12,907 bases of DNA from contig WAMH01000026.1 in the NCBI GenBank assembly GCA_015522395.1, positions 1 through 12,907 on the forward strand, read 5' to 3'. The DNA is from Thermococcus sp. GTDB lineage: Archaea; Methanobacteriota_B; Thermococci; Thermococcales; Thermococcaceae. Positions 5,599 through 12,508 of this stretch are shown here, one piece after another; within the stretch, counting starts at the first letter, position 1; each line of letters begins with the position of its first letter. Both the position numbers and the translations under genes were made by a program. A model generated the notes under the pieces. It saw only the letters and a program-made list of their open reading frames with translations, ran no database searches and was not told where the DNA came from.

Positions 5599-5609
5599 AA
5601 CTATATATG
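5599..5609. promoter_or_regulatory. Shared AT box between the stress protein and the ABC operon
   Basis: The core CTATATAT reads ATATATAG on minus. The plus-strand start would fall near 5629, about 15 bases before the ATPase ATG. The minus-strand start would fall near 5580, about 10 bases before the stress-protein ATG. No other AT-rich box occurs in the gap. Confidence 0.65.
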
Positions 5610-5643
5610 GGTTTTCCGGAAAAGGTGCCCGGTTGGTGCCGTC

Positions 5644-6333
5644 ATGGGGAGGATCGTTCTGAAGGCCGTTGATGTGTACAAGAGTTACAGGATGGGCAAG
5701 GTAACGGTGTCGGCCCTGAGGGGAACCAACCTAGAGGTCAGGGAGGGCGAGTTCGTCAGCATAATCGGACCCAGCGGGAGCGGAAAGACGACGCTGCTCA
5801 ACATACTCGGTCTTCTCGACGTCCCCGATTCCGGGGAGCTCTACATCGACGGCACCCCCGTGATGGGACTTGACGACGACGAGCTTTCCGAGATGAGGCT
5901 GAGAAAGATAGGCTTCGTGTTCCAGCAGTACAACCTCATACCCATCCTGACGTCACTCGAGAACGTCGAGGTGCCGATGATACTGGGGAAGGTCCCAAGG
6001 AGGGAGAGGATCGAGAGGGCTATGAAGCTCCTGAAGATGGTCGGCGTTCCCCACATGGCCGGGTACAAGCCAACGGAGATGAGCGGCGGCCAGCAGCAGC
6101 GCGTTGCCATAGCCAGGGCCCTGGCGAACGACCCGAAGATAATCCTCGCCGACGAGCCCACGGGTAACCTCGACACGAAGTCCTCAGAGGCCATTGTGAA
6201 CCTCATGCGAAGCCTCAACCGGGAGCACGAAACCACCTTTGTAGTGGTAACACACGACATGGACGTCGCTAGGAAGGCCGATAGGATTTTGAGGATAAGG
6301 GATGGAAAGCTCTACGAGGTGAAGGAACTTTGA
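5644..6333 (+). CDS. ABC transporter ATP-binding protein, LolD/MacB type
   Basis: Cytosolic ATPase that drives the partner permease encoded two genes downstream. The 229-residue protein has Walker A GPSGSGKTT (42-50), a Q-loop at Q94 (FVFQQYNLIP), the signature MSGGQQQRVAIARAL (146-160), Walker B IILADEPTGNLD (166-177) and the H-loop H204 (VVVTHD). The SGGQQQR signature and ADEPTGNLD are typical of the LolD/FtsE/MacB group, which act in membrane-to-surface export or mechanotransmission rather than classical import. The start is ATG at 5644 with a weak GGTG site five bases upstream. A longer upstream frame would extend past the predicted transcription start. The last bases overlap the TTG start of the next gene. 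Confidence 0.95.
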   Translation: MGRIVLKAVDVYKSYRMGKVTVSALRGTNLEVREGEFVSIIGPSGSGKTTLLNILGLLDVPDSGELYIDGTPVMGLDDDELSEMRLRKIGFVFQQYNLIPILTSLENVEVPMILGKVPRRERIERAMKLLKMVGVPHMAGYKPTEMSGGQQQRVAIARALANDPKIILADEPTGNLDTKSSEAIVNLMRSLNREHETTFVVVTHDMDVARKADRILRIRDGKLYEVKEL

Positions 6334-8162
6334 AAAAGATGCTCGTTTTCCTCCTGCTCATCGTTCTCATCTCGCCCCCGATGGCGGGTGCCAGCGCCGA
6401 GCCCTCCTTCCTGAAGACGTTTCAGGGCTCTTTGGGCCTCGGCGAGTCTATAATAGTCGGAAATTACACGCTCACCGTGATAAACTTCCTCTACAACGCC
6501 CAGAGCTGGCCCGTAGTTCTCTTCAGGCTGAGGGACAACAGGAACTTCACATCGGTTACATTCTCACTCTCCGAGGGTCAGGGCTACACCTACGGGGACG
6601 TCAGGGTGGACCTCGACTACGTTTCGGATGCGGACTCAAAGAATCCAAGGGCCCTCATCTCGGTGTACTCCAAACCGGCCACGGTCTTCTACGGAACGGC
6701 CCACGCCAACAGCACCTTCATCTACGGCCCGCTTCAGCTCTCCGTCCTCGGCTTCGATAACGGGACGGTCTTCATGCGCTACTACCGCGAGGGCTTTACC
6801 GACTACGCGTACTTCGGGGTCGGCGGCCACTACTGGCACGGCGCCGACGTCATCGTTTACAACGTCACGAACTCGAGCGCAAGGATGAAGATACTCGTTC
6901 CAAAGTACCTGCGCTACTCCATCGTTCAGGGGACGGTGATCGTTATCGACAACGTGAGCTTCTCCAAGGTCGAGGTGGGGGCACCTTTCCAGCTGAACGT
7001 AACGGTTTCCGACATAGGGGACACGAGCGCGCGCTACGTAAAGGTTTACCTCTACTCAAAGCCCCGCCTTCAGGAGGAGAGCGGCGAGAAAACGCTCCTC
7101 CCAACGGTCACGATACCCACAGTGAGCCAGGAACTTCCCTTCGCGTCCTACATGCAGGGGCCAGTGGGGTACACCGGACCCCTGCCGCCGGGGGGCATTA
7201 AGACACTGCACTTCACGCTCATAACCTCAAAGGCCCTGAAACCGGACGTTTACCCGCTCTACATCGAGGTTGAGTACTGTGATGAGAACGGAGTGGTTAA
7301 GAAGGAAGAGTTCCAGGTCGGAATACCCGTTAACAACGACCGGAGCCCCAAGGTGAGCATAACGGACTTCAGAACCGATCCCAACCCCGTCCCACCGGGA
7401 TCCAACTTCACGGTGGTTGTGAAGGTCACCAACACCGGAAACGCCCCGGCGATGCACGTCAGGGTCCAGCTGATGGGTTCCAAGCCCACTGAGGAAAAGC
7501 AGACCTACCAGCTCTTCCCGACTGGCGGAGGAAACAACCAGGAAGTTGACCTATATCCCGTCGGCAGACAGAGCGGCCTGTACTTCAACGAGGTAGGGGT
7601 CAACCAGACCGTCAGCGGGGAGCTCACCTTCGCGGTCAAGGACGTTTCAAGCAACGTTTACCCGCTCTACGCCGTGATAACCTACGAGGACGAGAACGGC
7701 GTCACCTACAAGGAGCAGGTCACCTTTGGCGTTCGCGTCATGGGAAGACCGAGGCTGAAGGTCTACGTCGGGAACGTGTGGGTGAGCAACGGTAGGTACA
7801 ACTTCGAGGTGGACGTGGCCAACGACGGAAAGGCCGCCGCCAGGGGGGTTACGGTGGAGGTCAGCTCGAGGGAGCTGAGCCTCTTCCCACTGGGCGAGAA
7901 GTACGTTGGCAGCGTTGAATCCCTTGACTACGACAGCGCGAACTTCATGATCCTGAACGGGACCCTCAAGGCGGGAACATATCCCGTGAACGTCAGGGTG
8001 ACATACCTGGCCGACAACGGCAGCTTCGTGAGCTTCAACAAGACAATAACCGTCCAGATACCGGCGAACCTCAAAAGCAGGGGGCGTTACGAGTATTACT
8101 ACGTAGGGGCAATTGCGCTGATCCTGCTCTTCATACTGCTCTGGAGGGCGAGACGTGGATAG
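6330..8162 (+). CDS. Secreted, C-terminally anchored CARDB/COG1361-like surface protein
   Basis: The 610-residue protein faces the outside of the cell. It has a signal peptide (KK, then MLVFLLLIVLIS, with likely cleavage after the ASA near residue 23) and a C-terminal membrane helix (about 592-605, VGAIALILLFILLW) followed by the basic stop RARRG. Between them lie at least three Ig-like repeats of CARDB/COG1361 type. Each has a strand like FTVVVKVTNTGNAPAMHV and ends with a similar motif: DVYPLYIEVEYCDENG, NVYPLYAVITYEDENG and TYPVNVRVTYLADNG. Many N-x-S/T sequons suggest glycosylation. The TTG start at 6330 overlaps the ATPase stop and has GAGGTGA seven bases upstream; an ATG at 6339 has a poorer site. 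Its position between ATPase and permease suggests an external adaptor or substrate-handling partner, which is inference. Confidence 0.85.
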   Translation: MKKMLVFLLLIVLISPPMAGASAEPSFLKTFQGSLGLGESIIVGNYTLTVINFLYNAQSWPVVLFRLRDNRNFTSVTFSLSEGQGYTYGDVRVDLDYVSDADSKNPRALISVYSKPATVFYGTAHANSTFIYGPLQLSVLGFDNGTVFMRYYREGFTDYAYFGVGGHYWHGADVIVYNVTNSSARMKILVPKYLRYSIVQGTVIVIDNVSFSKVEVGAPFQLNVTVSDIGDTSARYVKVYLYSKPRLQEESGEKTLLPTVTIPTVSQELPFASYMQGPVGYTGPLPPGGIKTLHFTLITSKALKPDVYPLYIEVEYCDENGVVKKEEFQVGIPVNNDRSPKVSITDFRTDPNPVPPGSNFTVVVKVTNTGNAPAMHVRVQLMGSKPTEEKQTYQLFPTGGGNNQEVDLYPVGRQSGLYFNEVGVNQTVSGELTFAVKDVSSNVYPLYAVITYEDENGVTYKEQVTFGVRVMGRPRLKVYVGNVWVSNGRYNFEVDVANDGKAAARGVTVEVSSRELSLFPLGEKYVGSVESLDYDSANFMILNGTLKAGTYPVNVRVTYLADNGSFVSFNKTITVQIPANLKSRGRYEYYYVGAIALILLFILLWRARRG

Positions 8163-9378
8163 AGAGGTCCTCAAGATAGCCTTCAGGAACCTGCACAGAA
8201 GGAAGGTAAGAACGCTCTTCACGATGCTGGGCATAATAATAGCCATAGCATCGATAACAGCCCTCGTGTCCATAGCGGAGGGCTTCCAGATATCGATAGC
8301 CCAGACCCTTCAGAGCACGAGCAACGTAATCATAGTTCTCCCGGGGATGGGGGCATCTATCTGGACGATAGGCACCAGCACGCTCGATCAGGACGTCGTC
8401 GGGAGGATAGCCCACATAAACCACGTCGAGGCGGTGAACCCCGTTCTCCTCAAGTTCACGGAGATGGAGTACCGCGGGTGGAGGATACCGGTTACCGTCA
8501 TGGGGGTCGTTCCAAGGGACGCCCAGAAGTTCTACGCCCTCACCGGCCCTCCGATGCAGAGGGGACAGTTCATGCCGCAGGGTTCACTCTCAAAGGCGGT
8601 CCTTGGTTATTCGATCGCCAATGGGAAGATACACAATGCCAGGGGGGGCTACCTGAACTGGGAGATACTCCCCGGCCAGACGATAGAGGTGTTCGACGCC
8701 AACGGAAACCCCTGGGAGTTCAAGGTATCCGGGAACTTCCAGGAGAGCGGTCAGAGCTTCATAGGTGGCTTCATAGACACGAGCGTGTTCGTTCCGCTCG
8801 GAACCCTCCAGAAGATGTACAACGAGCCGGGAAAGGTAAGTTTCATCGAGATATGGGTGGACGACGTTAACTTCGTGAACTACGTTAAGGAAAGGGTCTC
8901 GAAGCTCCTGCCAACCGCAACCGTGATAACCGAGCGCCAGGGAATCAAGACGGTCTTCCAGATCGAGGAAATGCTCAACAACCTCCTGATAGGTATAGGG
9001 AGCATAGCCCTGCTCGTCGGGGCGCTTGGGGTTGTTAACACCCTCCTCACATCGGTAATGGAGCGAACGAGGGAGATAGGAACTTATAGGGCACTGGGGG
9101 CGAAGAAGAGGTTCATACTCGAGATGATACTCCTAGAGGGGCTCATGCTGACCATCATCGGGGGGATTATAGGCTTCATCTCGGGGATCTTTATGGCGGA
9201 CGTCGTGGTGGAGCTCCTGAGGCAGAGAACCTCAGGACTTCCGAACCCGGTGGTGGATCTCAGGGTGGTCGCCGTCGCCTTCGGAGTCACCCTTCTGATA
9301 GGCATCCTGGCGAGCGTTTATCCCGCGAAGAAGGCCGCGGAGCTGAGGCCGGCCGAGGCCATAAGGCACGTGGAGTGA
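8155..9378 (+). CDS. ABC transporter permease, MacB/FtsX type
   Basis: Membrane subunit of 407 residues with the MacB topology. It has a cytosolic N-terminus (LKIAFRNLHRRKVRTLFTML), a first helix (about 20-42), and a large extracellular MacB-PCD-like domain (about 45-275). Three C-terminal helices follow (about 280-305, 325-355 and 370-395), with the family segment MERTREIGTYRALGAKKR between the second and third. The C-terminus YPAKKAAELRPAEAIRH is the typical FtsX ending. The protein probably works as a dimer with the ATPase from 5644. The start is GTG at 8155, inside the last codons of the surface-protein gene (8-base overlap), with GGAGGG six bases upstream. The substrate is unknown. Confidence 0.93.
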   Translation: MDREVLKIAFRNLHRRKVRTLFTMLGIIIAIASITALVSIAEGFQISIAQTLQSTSNVIIVLPGMGASIWTIGTSTLDQDVVGRIAHINHVEAVNPVLLKFTEMEYRGWRIPVTVMGVVPRDAQKFYALTGPPMQRGQFMPQGSLSKAVLGYSIANGKIHNARGGYLNWEILPGQTIEVFDANGNPWEFKVSGNFQESGQSFIGGFIDTSVFVPLGTLQKMYNEPGKVSFIEIWVDDVNFVNYVKERVSKLLPTATVITERQGIKTVFQIEEMLNNLLIGIGSIALLVGALGVVNTLLTSVMERTREIGTYRALGAKKRFILEMILLEGLMLTIIGGIIGFISGIFMADVVVELLRQRTSGLPNPVVDLRVVAVAFGVTLLIGILASVYPAKKAAELRPAEAIRHVE

Positions 9379-9379
9379 A

Positions 9380-9391
9380 AAGGGTTATAAC
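9380..9391 (+). promoter_or_regulatory. gcvT promoter
   Basis: A BRE-like AAAAGG leads into GTTATAAC just after the permease stop. The predicted start is near 9412, about 10 bases before the gcvT ATG. gcvT is therefore probably independent of the ABC operon. Confidence 0.6.
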
Positions 9392-9421
9392 GGCCAGACC
9401 CAAGTTTGAGCGGTGATAGCC

Positions 9422-10618
9422 ATGGTTAAGAGGGTTCACATCTTCGACTGGCATAAGGAGCACGCGAAGAAGGTTGAGGAGTTCGCCGGTTGGGAAATGC
9501 CCATCTGGTACTCGGGCATAAAGGAGGAGCACCTGGCGGTTAGAAACGGGGTTGGAATCTTCGACGTCTCCCACATGGGCGAGTTCATATTCCGCGGTAA
9601 AGATGCCCTGGAGTTCCTCCAGTATGTAACTACCAACGACATAAGCAAACCGCCCGCGATAAGCGGGACTTATACGCTCGTTCTCAACGAGCGCGGCGCC
9701 GTAAAGGACGAGACTTTGGTCTTCAATATGGGGAACGACACCTACATGATGGTGTGTGACAGCGATGCATTCGAGAAGCTCGAGGCCTGGTTCAATGCAA
9801 TAAAGCGCGGGATAGAGAAGTTTGGAGAGCTCGACCTCGAGATTGAGAACAAGACCTACGACATGACGATGTTCTCGATACAGGGACCTAAGGCGAGAGA
9901 CCTTGCGAAGAACCTTTTCGGAATAGACATAAACGACCTCTGGTGGTTCCAGGCGAAGGAAGTTGAGCTCGACGGGATAAAGATGCTCCTCTCGAGGAGC
10001 GGCTACACCGGCGAGAACGGCTGGGAGATATACTTCGAGGACTCCAACCCGTACCACCCGGACGAGGGCAAGCGCGGAAAGCCGGAGAAGGCCCTCTACG
10101 TCTGGGAGAGAATCCTTGAGGAGGGTGAAAAGTACGGCATAAAGCCGGCCGGACTCGGAGCTCGCGACACCCTCAGGCTTGAAGCTGGTTATACGCTCTA
10201 CGGCAACGAGACAAAGGAGCTCCAGCTTCTCAGTACAGATATAGACGAGGTTACGCCCCTCCAGGCAAACCTCGACTTCGCCATATTCTGGGACAAGGAG
10301 TTCATAGGTAAAGAGGCCCTCCTCAAGCAGAGGGAGAGGGGTCTTCCGAGCAAGATGGTTCACTTCAAGATGGCCGAGAAGGGCATTCCGAGGGAGGGCT
10401 ACCGCGTTCTTGCCAACGGTGAGCCCATTGGTGAGGTCACGAGCGGAACTCTCTCACCTCTCCTTGGAACGGGAATCGGAATAGCCTTCGTGAAGCCCGA
10501 ATATGCGAAGCCCGGCGTCGAGCTGGAGATAGAGATAAGGGGCAAGGCAAAGAAGGCGGTAACCGTTGCTCCGCCCTTCTACGACCCCAAGAAGTATGGG
10601 GCCTTCAGGGAGGAGTGA
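9422..10618 (+). CDS. gcvT: Aminomethyltransferase, glycine cleavage system T protein
   Basis: Cytosolic enzyme that takes the aminomethyl group from lipoylated H protein, releases ammonia and makes 5,10-methylene-tetrahydrofolate (or an archaeal pterin equivalent). The 398-residue protein is full length. It has EEFAGWEMPIWYSGI at 19-33, GIFDVSHMGEF at 45-55 and the folate-site segment GAVKDETLVF with D96, equivalent to the conserved catalytic aspartate. GYTGENGWEIYF and GLGARDTLRLEAGYTLYGNE lie in the second half, and a C-terminal barrel domain includes TSGTLSPLLGTGIGIAFV. The ATG at 9422 has GGTGA five bases upstream. A GTG at 9413 is possible but would be nearly leaderless. No other glycine-cleavage genes lie in the window. 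Confidence 0.97.
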   Translation: MVKRVHIFDWHKEHAKKVEEFAGWEMPIWYSGIKEEHLAVRNGVGIFDVSHMGEFIFRGKDALEFLQYVTTNDISKPPAISGTYTLVLNERGAVKDETLVFNMGNDTYMMVCDSDAFEKLEAWFNAIKRGIEKFGELDLEIENKTYDMTMFSIQGPKARDLAKNLFGIDINDLWWFQAKEVELDGIKMLLSRSGYTGENGWEIYFEDSNPYHPDEGKRGKPEKALYVWERILEEGEKYGIKPAGLGARDTLRLEAGYTLYGNETKELQLLSTDIDEVTPLQANLDFAIFWDKEFIGKEALLKQRERGLPSKMVHFKMAEKGIPREGYRVLANGEPIGEVTSGTLSPLLGTGIGIAFVKPEYAKPGVELEIEIRGKAKKAVTVAPPFYDPKKYGAFREE

Positions 10619-10649
10619 ATTCTTAAACCTCTCTCCTTTCTTTACCCCA
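10619..10649 (+). terminator. Pyrimidine-rich putative terminator after gcvT
   Basis: Directly after the stop the plus strand has TTCTTAAACC, then a run of C/T with short T groups (CTCTCTCCTTTCTTTACCCC). There is no stem. This resembles stem-free archaeal termination signals, but the T runs are short. Confidence 0.3.
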
Positions 10650-10771
10650 TGCCCCTAAAAGCAACCCTTCACTTCTCCCTGCGCTACATGAGCCCCTCCA
10701 GTTGCCTTCTGAACTTCAGACCACGCTCATCGTGTTCGGCATTTCCACAATCGAATCCACTCTGAGAAAGG

Positions 10772-10794
10772 GATCAACTGCCGGCCAGCTGATC
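10772..10794 (+). repeat. Imperfect hairpin in the gcvT-tRNA spacer
   Basis: GATCA-A-CTG and CAG-C-TGATC pair as 5+3 base pairs with one A-C mismatch around the five-base loop CCGGC. It could be part of a folded RNA or chance. Confidence 0.35.
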
Positions 10795-10891
10795 TGTGTT
10801 TCATACCCACCGTGTTGGAGAGAGGAAAGCAACCCGCGATCCTCCCGGTTCGACAATAATGGCCTCGGCCTGTCCCGGATGAGAATGAAAA

Positions 10892-10907
10892 GTAAAACTT
10901 TTAAAGT
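10892..10907 (+). promoter_or_regulatory. Promoter of tRNA-Gly
   Basis: GTAAAACTTTTAAAG contains an A-rich BRE-like part and the AT box CTTTTAAAG (10899-10907). The predicted start is near 10928, about nine bases before the tRNA. The box is inside the 13-base palindrome AACTTTTAAAGTT. Confidence 0.7.
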
Positions 10908-10936
10908 TAGTGGGGCTCCTATATTACGGGCTTAAC

Positions 10937-11014
10937 GCGGTGGTAGTCTAGCCTGGTCTAGGACACCGGCCTCCCAAGCCGGTAACCCGGGTTCGAATCC
11001 CGGCCACCGCACCA
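10937..11014 (+). tRNA. tRNA-Gly (anticodon CCC), CCA encoded
   Basis: The cloverleaf is complete. The acceptor stem GCGGTGG (10937-10943) pairs with CCACCGC (11004-11010). The anticodon stem CCGGC/GCCGG encloses the loop CTCCCAA, so the anticodon is CCC. The T arm is CCGGG-TTCGAAT-CCCGG. The discriminator A at 11011 fits archaeal glycine tRNAs and CCA is encoded at 11012-11014. No intron is present. It reads GGG codons. Confidence 0.97.
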
Positions 11015-11179
11015 TTCTAACAAACTTCGCGCAGGCGGGGTTTAATCAAGGTTCGTGATTTTAGTGCTGTGCATTCCGTCTGAATCCCTAGAAAAGGTGT
11101 CAGGGGATCATTAACTTTTGCGAAGACAGGGTTCATAGGGGAAAGCATCTTCCAGAATCTCCAGCACTACCCAGTCTCC

Positions 11180-11815
11180 TCAAGCGTCTGGCACACAAAG
11201 AAGTGCTAAGTTTTCCGATTTCCTGGCCACTATCAACCTCACCACTCCGGTGTAGTGGCTCTCCTCGTGTTCGATCTCAAAGTACCTTTTCACAAGCTTA
11301 TGGGTCTCCCTCAGCGGGTCGTCGTCGAGAAGAGGCTTGAGGAGGAGCTTCATCAGCCAGAGGAAGAGGTAGTTGATAAGCCTTGAGTCGCTTCTCGTGT
11401 GCTCGAGGAAGATAACCCTCCCGCCGGGTTTCAGAACGCGTCTTATCTCCCTCATACCCTTCTCGGGATGGGGAACGGTGCAGAAGACGAAGGAAGAAAC
11501 AACGGTGTCAAAGCTCCCATCCGGGAAGGGAAGCCTCTCGACGTCGGCCTCTCTGAAGCACGCGTTGAGACCAAGTTCCTGGGCTTTTTTCCCGGCGATT
11601 TCAAGTGCCCCAGGAACGGCATCGATTCCGCAGAGTTCCACATCCCTTGGGTAGTATTTGAGGGTCTTGCCAACCCCCACGCCGACCTCAAGGACTCTCT
11701 TCCCCTCGATGAACGAGATGGCCTTCCTCCGGAGCGGGCAGAAGTACCTGTCGAGGGGTCTATCTAATGTCTCGTAGTGCTCGGCGATCCTCGCGTACTT
11801 CTCGCGGAACGACAT
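11180..11815 (-). CDS. Class I SAM-dependent methyltransferase (UbiE/Methyltransf_11 type)
   Basis: The 211-residue Rossmann-fold methyltransferase begins MSFREKYARIAEHYETLDRP. SAM-binding motif I is VLEVGVGVGK (41-50), the motif II acid is D65 (LCGIDAVPGALEIA), and the motif III acid is D91 in ADVERLPFPDGSFD. MREIRRVLKPGGRVIFLEH (121-139) is the usual post-III segment. Residues 146-163 (LINYLFLWLMKLLLKPLL) are strongly hydrophobic with lysines, which could attach the enzyme to a membrane or form a lid for a lipid-like substrate. The substrate is unknown; a quinone role is unlikely to be inferable. The ATG at 11815 has no Shine-Dalgarno site and lies about 25 bases from the AT box, so the mRNA is probably leaderless. 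A longer upstream frame would cross the promoter and the opposite gene. Confidence 0.88.
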   Translation of the reverse strand: MSFREKYARIAEHYETLDRPLDRYFCPLRRKAISFIEGKRVLEVGVGVGKTLKYYPRDVELCGIDAVPGALEIAGKKAQELGLNACFREADVERLPFPDGSFDTVVSSFVFCTVPHPEKGMREIRRVLKPGGRVIFLEHTRSDSRLINYLFLWLMKLLLKPLLDDDPLRETHKLVKRYFEIEHEESHYTGVVRLIVARKSENLALLCVPDA

Positions 11816-11833
11816 ATAGCGCGGTGGCAACAG

Positions 11834-11847
11834 GCTTTTAAAAACCT
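11834..11847. promoter_or_regulatory. Shared AT box between the two methyltransferase genes
   Basis: GCTTTTAAAAACC contains the exact palindrome TTTTAAAA (11836-11843). The minus-strand start falls near 11814, at the methyltransferase ATG itself. The plus-strand start falls near 11865, about eight bases before the SPOUT gene's ATG. No second AT box is visible in the 57-base gap. Confidence 0.65.
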
Positions 11848-11872
11848 CACCCAAAGCCCAGCGGTGATGCTC

Positions 11873-12508
11873 ATGCCCTACCTGATAATCGAGCACCTTG
11901 AGGATGTAAGCGACTGGCTCTGGCTGGAGTACAGCCACGTGGCCGAGTGGTGGGGAGATAGGCTTATTTTCACGAACGTTCTGCCAGAGGAAAGGGAGAG
12001 GCTCGCGAAGCTCGGGAGCGTCATAGGCGAGAGCGTCACGCGCTTTCCCTTCGACCGCTCGAAGATGATAGTCCTCGACCTCCAGCCGGAGGAGGAGCTC
12101 AAGCCCGAGGACATCGAGGAGGACACGATAATAGTCGTCGGTGGAATCCTCGGCGACGCCATTCCAAGGGGCAGAACCAGGGAGTTCATAACGTCGAGGA
12201 TGGAGGGTGTTAAGGCCAGGCACATTGGAAAGCCCCAGTACTCGATAGACGGAGCGAGTATAGTGGCGAAACTCATAGCGGACGGAAAAAGGCTGGAGGA
12301 AATCGAGTACGAGGAGAACCCAACGATCAAGCTCGACGAGTTCAGCGAGATAACGCTCCACTACGCTGTACCGAAGCTGGACGGGAAGCTTCTGCTCACG
12401 CCCGGCCTAATAGAGCTTCAGAAGAGGGAGCTTGGCTACACCGATGCCGATGAGGAGATAAACGACGAGGAGCTGGTGGAGTTCTTCGAGGGGAAGGGGG
12501 AGATTTAG
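11873..12508 (+). CDS. SPOUT-family SAM-dependent methyltransferase, COG4080 / Sfm1-like
   Basis: The 211-residue protein begins MPYLIIEHLEDVSDWLWLEY. I recognise it as COG4080 (PF04252), predicted SAM-dependent methyltransferases of the SPOUT (knotted) class. The yeast member Sfm1 methylates an arginine of ribosomal protein uS3 (Rps3). Supporting segments are the family N-terminus (IIEHLED), VVGGILGDAIPRGRTREF (88-105) and the knot region GKPQYSIDGASIVAKLI (119-135). The C-terminal 20 residues are acidic. The ATG at 11873 has GGTGAT four bases upstream; GTG 11864 and ATG 11867 are in frame but lie at the predicted transcription start. An archaeal substrate, protein or RNA, cannot be decided from sequence. 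The stop overlaps that of the convergent membrane-protein gene. Confidence 0.82.
   Translation: MPYLIIEHLEDVSDWLWLEYSHVAEWWGDRLIFTNVLPEERERLAKLGSVIGESVTRFPFDRSKMIVLDLQPEEELKPEDIEEDTIIVVGGILGDAIPRGRTREFITSRMEGVKARHIGKPQYSIDGASIVAKLIADGKRLEEIEYEENPTIKLDEFSEITLHYAVPKLDGKLLLTPGLIELQKRELGYTDADEEINDEELVEFFEGKGEI

Larger units (their letters stand above)
10619..10936 (+). other. About 320 bases without a recognisable gene, between gcvT and tRNA-Gly
   Basis: No frame here looks coding. The one open stretch (TTG at 10702 to 10935) has no ribosome site, runs through the tRNA promoter and gives an unstructured, arginine/serine-rich product. I see no C/D boxes on either strand. Two short inverted repeats are present: TCTGAA-C-TTCAGA at 10708-10720 and a hairpin at 10772-10794. 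It may be untranslated spacer, an unrecognised structured RNA or the decayed remnant of a gene. Confidence 0.5.

Noticed and set aside
7647..8273. Minus-strand open frame opposite the surface protein and permease (208 codons)
   Set aside because: It is the shadow of two well-supported coding frames and has no ribosome site or family motif.
9287..10363. Long minus-strand open frame opposite gcvT (358 codons)
   Set aside because: It lies opposite a clear gcvT gene, has leucine/valine-rich shadow composition and no recognised motif.
10702..10935. Open frame of 77 codons before tRNA-Gly
   Set aside because: It starts at TTG without a ribosome site, runs through the tRNA promoter and encodes low-quality sequence resembling no family.
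11015..11179. Possible small gene or C/D RNA between tRNA-Gly and the methyltransferase
   Set aside because: No open frame with a ribosome site and no proper C box (RTGATGA) with correctly spaced CTGA on either strand.
10937..11180. Integrated element at tRNA-Gly
   Set aside because: No integrase and no repeated copy of the tRNA 3' end is visible nearby; flanking genes are core genes.
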